A DNA stretch of 64,000 nt from Hyphococcus sp. (GTDB taxonomy: Bacteria; Pseudomonadota; Alphaproteobacteria; Caulobacterales; Parvularculaceae). The notes beneath the pieces are model-generated. The model made no database searches, was not told the DNA's origin, and saw only the letters and a program-made list of their open reading frames with translations. Below, piece after piece: positions 59,335-64,000 of this stretch (positions are counted from its first letter, which is position 1; every line of letters starts with the position of its first letter). The stretch is taken from assembly GCA_028289605.1 (NCBI GenBank), contig JANQON010000007.1, positions 62,001 through 126,000 on the forward strand, in the 5' to 3' direction. The position numbers and the translations under genes are program-made.

Positions 59335-60372
59335 ATGTGGAACGCCGATTCCAACGAATTGCCCGCCGTGTTGAAGCGATCCCGGTCTATGCGCCTGCTC
59401 CGGGTCGCCTATCGTCGCGCGGCGCGGCAGCTGGCGGGTTCCGCGGCGAAGGGACCCACTGTGAATATGGCGCTTCAGGGGGGCGGCGCCCTTGGCGCCT
59501 TCACCTGGGGCGTTCTTGATCGTCTCAGTCGCGAACGGGGATGGCGCTTTAACGCCTTGAGCGGCGCTTCGGCTGGCGCACTGAATGCGGCTGTCTTTGC
59601 CGCCGGCTATACGGAACACGGACCGAAAGGCGCAAGACGCGCGTTGCGAGCGTTTTGGAACGAGGTGTCGCAGGCCGCGGCTTACGCCAATTTTTTGTTT
59701 CCGGCCTCATTGATGACAACGTCGTCGATCTGGGGCCGCGCCTTTTCAGACACTGCCCGCGGCGGAGCCAAAGCCGCCGGCGTCAATCCGTTGAAGGGCA
59801 TTCTCGCTCGCCACGTCAGCATAGACGCGCTGCGGTCTCCAGAGGCGCCGTCGCTGTTCGTATCCGCGACCAATATCCTGACGGGCGCGCCGCGCGTTTT
59901 TACCAATAGCGATCTCTCAATTGAGGCACTGCTCGCGTCGGCGTGTTTGCCGAACATACACCCAACCGTCGAAATCGATGGAACGCCATATTGGGACGGC
60001 GGACTTTCCGCCAATCCGGCGCTTCGCCCATTGCTTTCAACGGATGTCGACAAACTCATCCTGGTGCGACTGCTCAGTCCAGGAGCGCAGGCGGCGCCGC
60101 GCAACGACCGAGAGATAGAGGAGTATATGCGCAATCTGATATTCTCGCGTCCGCTCGAGATGGAAATCGCCCGTTTACGAAACCGCTTTCATCCGGCGCT
60201 GGAGGAAATCGACATTTCACAACACGCGCAAAGCGCAACGATTTCCAACACGCCCACCGCCTATCTTGTAAACAACCTGTTTACTGCGGGCGTCGCGGCC
60301 GCGGAGGCCTATCTGACAACACGGGCCGCAGCGGACGTGCGCTCGGAATCCGCTATTGCGACGGCCGGATAA
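59335..60372 (+). CDS. Patatin-like phospholipase
   Basis: A 345-residue protein. The oxyanion motif QGGGALGAFTWGVLD, the nucleophile elbow G-A-S79-A-G and the DGG-type acid (Asp221 in YWDGGLS) make the patatin Ser-Asp dyad. There is no signal peptide in the first residues (MWNADSNELPAVLKRSR), so it is cytoplasmic or peripheral. It hydrolyses acyl esters of membrane lipids or stored lipid. Its start lies about 130 bases after the DUF2855 stop, and it is followed by the crotonase gene. Confidence 0.9.
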   Translation: MWNADSNELPAVLKRSRSMRLLRVAYRRAARQLAGSAAKGPTVNMALQGGGALGAFTWGVLDRLSRERGWRFNALSGASAGALNAAVFAAGYTEHGPKGARRALRAFWNEVSQAAAYANFLFPASLMTTSSIWGRAFSDTARGGAKAAGVNPLKGILARHVSIDALRSPEAPSLFVSATNILTGAPRVFTNSDLSIEALLASACLPNIHPTVEIDGTPYWDGGLSANPALRPLLSTDVDKLILVRLLSPGAQAAPRNDREIEEYMRNLIFSRPLEMEIARLRNRFHPALEEIDISQHAQSATISNTPTAYLVNNLFTAGVAAAEAYLTTRAAADVRSESAIATAG

Positions 60373-60444
60373 CGGCGGCCGCTGGCCAAAGGTCTGTTCT
60401 CATCGACTGCTTGGCTCTATGTTGACGCAGTCAGGAGACAAAAA

Positions 60445-61206
60445 ATGACGGGCAATCTCGTACTCGAAAGTCATGATAACGGCGTGGCGTTCCTTGCGCT
60501 CAATCGGCCGGATGCGTTGAACGCATTCACGCCTGACTTGCTGGTTGCGCTGGCCAAAGCCGTGGACGCCGCCAACGCCGCGAGTGATATTCGTTGCCTT
60601 GTCCTTGAGGGAATGGGACGGGCTTTTTCAGCCGGCGTTGACTTGAAACTGCTGCAGTCAGCAACTTTTGAAGCAGGCATGGTCGACGGTGTTTTCGGCA
60701 ATGAAGCCGTATCGGTAACCGACAAGCTGCGTCTATCGAAGAAGCCGGTGATCGCGAAAGTTCACGGCGCTTGTTTTACCGGCGCATTGGAGATGGCGTT
60801 GCATTGCGATTTTATCCTCACAACGAAGGATACGAAGTTCGGCGACACGCACGCGAAATGGGGATTACGGCCCAGCTGGGGCATGAGCCAGAATCTTGCG
60901 CGCGCCGTCGGGACGCGCCGGGCGAAAGAGCTGTCCTTCACCGCCGCCGCGTTCACCGGCGCCGACGCCGAGGCCTGGGGGCTTGCAAACGCAGCTTTCG
61001 CCGACAAGGACACGCTGGACCGGGAAACATCAGCGCGCGCTACTGCGATCGCCGCGGGGAGCCCGGGGGCAATTGCAGCCTATAAGGACCTTTACGCCGT
61101 CCACGAACAAAACCTGCCGGTGGAAGACGCCCTTAAACAGGAAGTGGCGCGCCACTATCCCGAAATCACGGACACAACAGACCGGCTCAAGGGGTTCGGC
61201 GCATGA
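60445..61206 (+). CDS. Enoyl-CoA hydratase/isomerase family protein
   Basis: A 253-residue crotonase fold with GRAFSAGVDLKLL (oxyanion) and CFTGALEMALHCDF, which keeps the first catalytic Glu. At the second Glu position there is His (GDTHAKWGLR), a pattern known from a non-canonical subfamily in which the classic hydratase role is doubtful. It may act as an isomerase, hydrolase or other CoA-ester enzyme. Its stop overlaps the DsbA-like gene by four bases, so the pair is coupled. The upstream patatin ends 70 bases before. Confidence 0.85.
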   Translation: MTGNLVLESHDNGVAFLALNRPDALNAFTPDLLVALAKAVDAANAASDIRCLVLEGMGRAFSAGVDLKLLQSATFEAGMVDGVFGNEAVSVTDKLRLSKKPVIAKVHGACFTGALEMALHCDFILTTKDTKFGDTHAKWGLRPSWGMSQNLARAVGTRRAKELSFTAAAFTGADAEAWGLANAAFADKDTLDRETSARATAIAAGSPGAIAAYKDLYAVHEQNLPVEDALKQEVARHYPEITDTTDRLKGFGA

Positions 61207-61880
61207 ATGAGCAATCAGCCCCGCCTCGCCTCCGCCTGTTAATTGACATCGTTTCGGATCCCGTTTGTCCCTGGTGTTATGTGGGGCTGAAGTCCTTTCA
61301 GGCTGCGCGGGATCGGATTGCGGGCGAATACCAGATCCTGCCCCGCATCCGCGCCTATATGTTGAATCCGGATACGCCGGCGGCGGGTGTTGACCGGCTC
61401 GCCTATTACGAAAAGAAGTTCCCGGACGCGGCCAAACGGGAAGAAATGGCCATGTCGCTGAAGGCGGCCGCCATGGGCGCAGGATTCAAGTTCGATCCGG
61501 CGACGCCCAAACATTTGCCGAACACGGCGAAAGCCCATCAGATCATCCGCCTCGCCCATTTCGACGGGGCGCAAGAGCGGGTCGCCGAAAAGCTCTACGG
61601 CGCCTACTGGGATGACGGCGCCGACATCGGCGATGAAGACGTTCTCGTCCAAATCGCAGAGGAAGCGGGACTGGACGCCGACAATGCCCGCCGCGATCTT
61701 GCCAGCCCAAAATCGAAGAATGAAATCCTCGCCGAAGCGGAAGCGTTCCGGCGCGCCGGCGTCACCGGCGTGCCCACCTTTATCATTAACGAACGGGACG
61801 GATTTTCCGGGGCCCTCCCGCCCGACCGGATGGCCAATGCGTTTCGACAGGCGGCCGAGAATTTGCAACAGGTTTCTTAG
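61203..61880 (+). CDS. DsbA family oxidoreductase (FrnE-like)
   Basis: A 225-residue thioredoxin-fold protein with the redox motif C22-P-W-C25 (SDPVCPWCYVGLK) and the cis-Pro loop GVTGVPTFIINE. The absence of a signal peptide and the similar length put it with FrnE/2-hydroxychromene-2-carboxylate isomerase-type cytoplasmic proteins. It may catalyse disulfide exchange or isomerisation. It is coupled to the crotonase gene by overlap. Confidence 0.9.
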   Translation: MNEQSAPPRLRLLIDIVSDPVCPWCYVGLKSFQAARDRIAGEYQILPRIRAYMLNPDTPAAGVDRLAYYEKKFPDAAKREEMAMSLKAAAMGAGFKFDPATPKHLPNTAKAHQIIRLAHFDGAQERVAEKLYGAYWDDGADIGDEDVLVQIAEEAGLDADNARRDLASPKSKNEILAEAEAFRRAGVTGVPTFIINERDGFSGALPPDRMANAFRQAAENLQQVS

Positions 61881-61881
61881 A

Positions 61882-62787
61882 ATGAGACGGATAATCGCAA
61901 TATTGGTTGTTCTCTTCGTTCCCGTTTGTGTTCAAGCGGGCGAACTGATCAACAGCGCGGACGATTTGCGCAAAGCCGTGCGCCAAGCGGGCAACGGCGC
62001 TTCTTTGACGCTCGCCGCGGGTGAATACGACATCGCCGATCTGAAAATAGCCCGCGACCTGACGCTGCGAGGCGAAGGCGATGTGGTGTTGTTTTCCTCC
62101 TCTCCCACCGCCAAAGGGCTCCTAAACCCCCTGCGAGGCGCTTCGCTGCGGGTTGAGAATCTTGTGTTCCGGGGGACGGTCTCCCCCGACAAAAACGGCG
62201 CCGGCATTCGCCACGACGGACGCGATCTCACCATCATCGATTGCCGGTTTGAGGACAACGAAAACGGCGTCTTGTCCACGGGCGACGCAGACGGCCAAAT
62301 CTGGATTTCAGGATCTGAATTCCTGCGCAATGGTCACGGCGACGGCTACTCTCACGGAATTTACGTTTTGCGCGCCGCGCTCCTTGAGATCCAGGAAACG
62401 GAATTTGTCGGGACGCGCATTGGTCATCATGTAAAATCGCTCGCAGATCGCACGATTGTTGCAAATTCGACGTTGGACGATGGAGACGGCCAGTCAAGCT
62501 ATGCCGTTGACGCATCGAAAGGCGGCGCCGTTCTCATCGAAAACAACACCATCATTCAATCCAAGGATGCCGGCAATTGGACCATCTTCAATTACGACCT
62601 CAGCCGCGGCGGCGAAGCCAAATCATTGATCATCAAAGGCAACCGCATCATCAATCGCGTAAAGAACGGGCGTCTCCTGCGGAATGAGAGCAACCTGTCG
62701 CCGACTATCACGGACAACGAGTTTATCAGCGAAAACGGCGGCCGGTTGGTGGACTGTAAAACCATCGGATCGCAGACACGCTGCTGA
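61882..62787 (+). CDS. Secreted right-handed beta-helix protein
   Basis: A 301-residue protein. I chose the ATG at 61882, one base after the previous stop; the open frame upstream overlaps the DsbA-like gene. A signal peptide precedes QAGELINS (about residue 20). The rest is built of about 22-residue rungs (LTLRGEGDVVLFS, LRVENLVFRG, LTIIDCRFEDNEN, ILIENNTII-like), a parallel beta-helix like chondroitinase B or pectate lyase. The substrate is unknown; a carbohydrate is likely. Confidence 0.8.
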   Translation: MRRIIAILVVLFVPVCVQAGELINSADDLRKAVRQAGNGASLTLAAGEYDIADLKIARDLTLRGEGDVVLFSSSPTAKGLLNPLRGASLRVENLVFRGTVSPDKNGAGIRHDGRDLTIIDCRFEDNENGVLSTGDADGQIWISGSEFLRNGHGDGYSHGIYVLRAALLEIQETEFVGTRIGHHVKSLADRTIVANSTLDDGDGQSSYAVDASKGGAVLIENNTIIQSKDAGNWTIFNYDLSRGGEAKSLIIKGNRIINRVKNGRLLRNESNLSPTITDNEFISENGGRLVDCKTIGSQTRC

Positions 62788-63100
62788 TCGAGAAATGGTT
62801 TGTCTCGGTACAGACCATAAGACCAGTGACGCGGCTTTTTTTTTGCGCCCAAGCGTCGGTTTTGCAGCTATTAGCAAATATCGCACTAGTACTCGGCCGA
62901 CATTTTCATAAATTTGACGAAAATTTCATGGGTCGATTGTCACTTGACGCCAGCCGCTGCTGACGTTTATGTGCAGTCGCGACTTTGTTTTGGCCGACCC
63001 ATGAGAGACTTGCCCACGGCCAGCCGACTTGAGACTCCAAGACATGGTTGCCTTCCGCCGGCGCGGGCGTCGGCATAGCCATTATAGGAGATCTTGAGAC
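62788..63100. other. Intergenic region and leader of cold-shock gene
   Basis: These 313 bases hold no gene. A stem ATGGTTTGT/ACAGACCAT (62795-62818) follows the beta-helix gene, with a T8 run 17 bases later. CATGGGTCG (62927-62935) and its exact complement (62995-63003) could close a long loop in the leader. TTGACG at 62944-62949 with TTTATG 16 bases later is a possible promoter. Confidence 0.5.
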
Positions 63101-63304
63101 ATGGCTTCAGGCACGGTGAAATGGTTCAACGCAACCAAGGGATACGGTTTCATTGAACCAGACGAAGGCGGCAAGGACGTTTTCGTTCACATTACGGCGG
63201 TCCAGGCTGCAGGCCTTCAGGGGCTGAACGAGGGCCAAAAAGTATCTTATGAAGTCGCCGATCAGCGCGGCAAAACCGCAGCGGCGAACCTGAAAGTCGA
63301 ATAA
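63101..63304 (+). CDS. cspA: Cold shock protein (CspA family)
   Basis: A 67-residue OB-fold protein with RNP-1 [15 protein letters not shown] and RNP-2 VFVHITAVQ; the start [15 protein letters not shown] is diagnostic. AGGAGA lies about 8 bases before the ATG. It binds single-stranded RNA and acts as an RNA chaperone at low temperature or in growth control. The paralogue number in the genome is unknown, so the symbol is a family name. A strong terminator follows. Confidence 0.93.
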   Translation: MASGTVKWFNATKGYGFIEPDEGGKDVFVHITAVQAAGLQGLNEGQKVSYEVADQRGKTAAANLKVE

Positions 63305-63330
63305 CTCTAGGTTGCTGAATGCGAATTCTG

Positions 63331-63363
63331 AAACGCCGGCTGTGAGCCGGCGTTTTTGTTTTT
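63331..63363 (+). terminator. Intrinsic terminator of cold-shock gene
   Basis: Stem AACGCCGGC/GCCGGCGTT (63332-63340 and 63346-63354), loop TGTGA, then TTTGTTTTT. It is 27 bases past the stop codon. Confidence 0.9.
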
Positions 63364-63437
63364 GGCGCCCTGCGCCATGGACGTCAGCCCAGCTTCGACG
63401 TTGGGACCAATCTGGGTGGGAACGGCGATATGAATGT

Positions 63438-63514
<77 letters not shown>

Positions 63515-63687
63515 TTTGGCTTCTACGTTCCGCAGAACGGCAGGCGTTTACGCGAATTATCCGGTGCGGGCAAGCACAGTCCGGCCCCATTTTTGCGATA
63601 TTTGACTAGTATGGCGAAACGGCTCGGCGCAGCCGAGAAAGCGCGCTATGAACCCAATAGATGCGAACAGGTATCGAGGAAGAAAAT

Positions 63688-64000
63688 ATGGCCTGGAAGA
63701 CACGCCTGACATCGCTTGCAGCAGCCTGGGCCGCTTTCGGTTGGTCGGCTTCGCACGCCGAAACGGCGAACCCGGCGATGTGGCGCGCGGCCGACGCCGA
63801 CACCGAAGTCATTTTTCTTGGGACTTTTCATATTCTGCCCAAAAACGTCACATGGCGCACGCCCGCTTTTGAAGTGGCGTTTGCACGTGCTGACATCGTT
63901 TACTTCGAAGTCGACGCGGCTGCACCGGACGCCCAGTCGAAAACGCTGAGCGTGTTAATGACGGAGGGTTTCAACGAAGATGGCGCGCTCTTATCGAACA
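63688..64000 (+). CDS. TraB/GumN family protein (3' partial)
   Basis: The gene starts at the ATG at 63688 with GAGGAAG about seven bases upstream and is cut by the window end after about 104 residues. A signal peptide (LTSLAAAWAAFGWSASHAE) precedes the domain start EVIFLGTFHILPKNVTWRTP. In this family the GTxH motif (here G-T-F-H) is a likely active-site element, and the next strand DIVYFEVDAA matches too. TraB-domain proteins are proposed metalloproteases or hydrolases. Nothing can be said about the end. Confidence 0.85.
   Translation, partial: MAWKTRLTSLAAAWAAFGWSASHAETANPAMWRAADADTEVIFLGTFHILPKNVTWRTPAFEVAFARADIVYFEVDAAAPDAQSKTLSVLMTEGFNEDGALLSN

Noticed and set aside
61612-61881. Upstream extension of the beta-helix gene
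   Set aside because: It overlaps the DsbA-like gene in another frame; the ATG at 61882 starts a clear signal peptide.

Overview
The window looks like a chromosomal segment of an alphaproteobacterium, most likely a marine or aquatic heterotroph. It is GC-rich, densely coded, and full of TonB receptors and beta-barrels. The core from about 14.2 to 37.7 kb carries a gene order familiar from Alphaproteobacteria: parC / recO / era-rnc-lepB-acpS-pdxJ-pyrE-rsh-rpoZ-folK / NYN / UDG / smpB-dapA / slt. I favour a Parvularculales/Caulobacterales-like lineage, but that placement is inference. I saw no phage, IS element, CRISPR array or plasmid feature.

Layout. 1-6.7 kb: the 3' part of a TonB-dependent receptor, then a TetR regulator with a cluster of operator-like half-sites, an MMPL/RND exporter, a LolA-like periplasmic protein and an outer-membrane barrel. 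Together these last four could form a trans-envelope lipid or hydrophobe export system. 6.7-12.5 kb: a cytochrome c lipoprotein, then a signalling cluster: a receiver-PAS-LuxR regulator divergent from a receiver-histidine kinase, and a membrane PAS histidine kinase with a stand-alone receiver. 12.5-14.1 kb: a two-domain PilZ protein, an intergenic region with stacked hairpins and a terminator, and a small membrane protein. 14.2-20.9 kb: parC and recO, separated by an M48 peptidase, a membrane protein and a serine-hydrolase-like protein. 21.0-23.3 kb: a poly-proline metallopeptidase lipoprotein and its partner, lying between recO and era. 23.3-37.7 kb: the conserved housekeeping run, ending in a lytic transglycosylase.

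37.8-48.5 kb: tRNA-Ser(GCT), secreted and outer-membrane proteins, an MDR oxidoreductase, a glycine-zipper lipoprotein, and a TonB receptor followed by an esterase and two small genes joined by start/stop overlaps. Next come a FAH-family hydrolase, a ketopantoate reductase coupled to a small zinc-binding protein, and trxB. 48.5-56.1 kb: a DUF302 protein and a three-gene locus of DUF11-type surface proteins. That locus has a 1681-residue protein with Ig-like, carboxypeptidase-regulatory-like and barrel regions, a 390-residue secreted partner, and a divergent 156-residue partner. I regard it as the best candidate for an undescribed system. 56.3-64 kb: tRNA-Ser(CGA), rplU with a C-terminal helix-hairpin-helix extension, rpmA, a GNAT, a DUF2855 protein, a patatin, a crotonase, a DsbA/FrnE-like protein, a beta-helix protein, a cold-shock protein, tRNA-Arg(CCG), and the 5' end of a TraB/GumN-family gene.

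Family assignments come from motif reading only; no database search was run. Start codons were moved inward or outward where a ribosome binding site or an overlap with the previous gene decided the matter.
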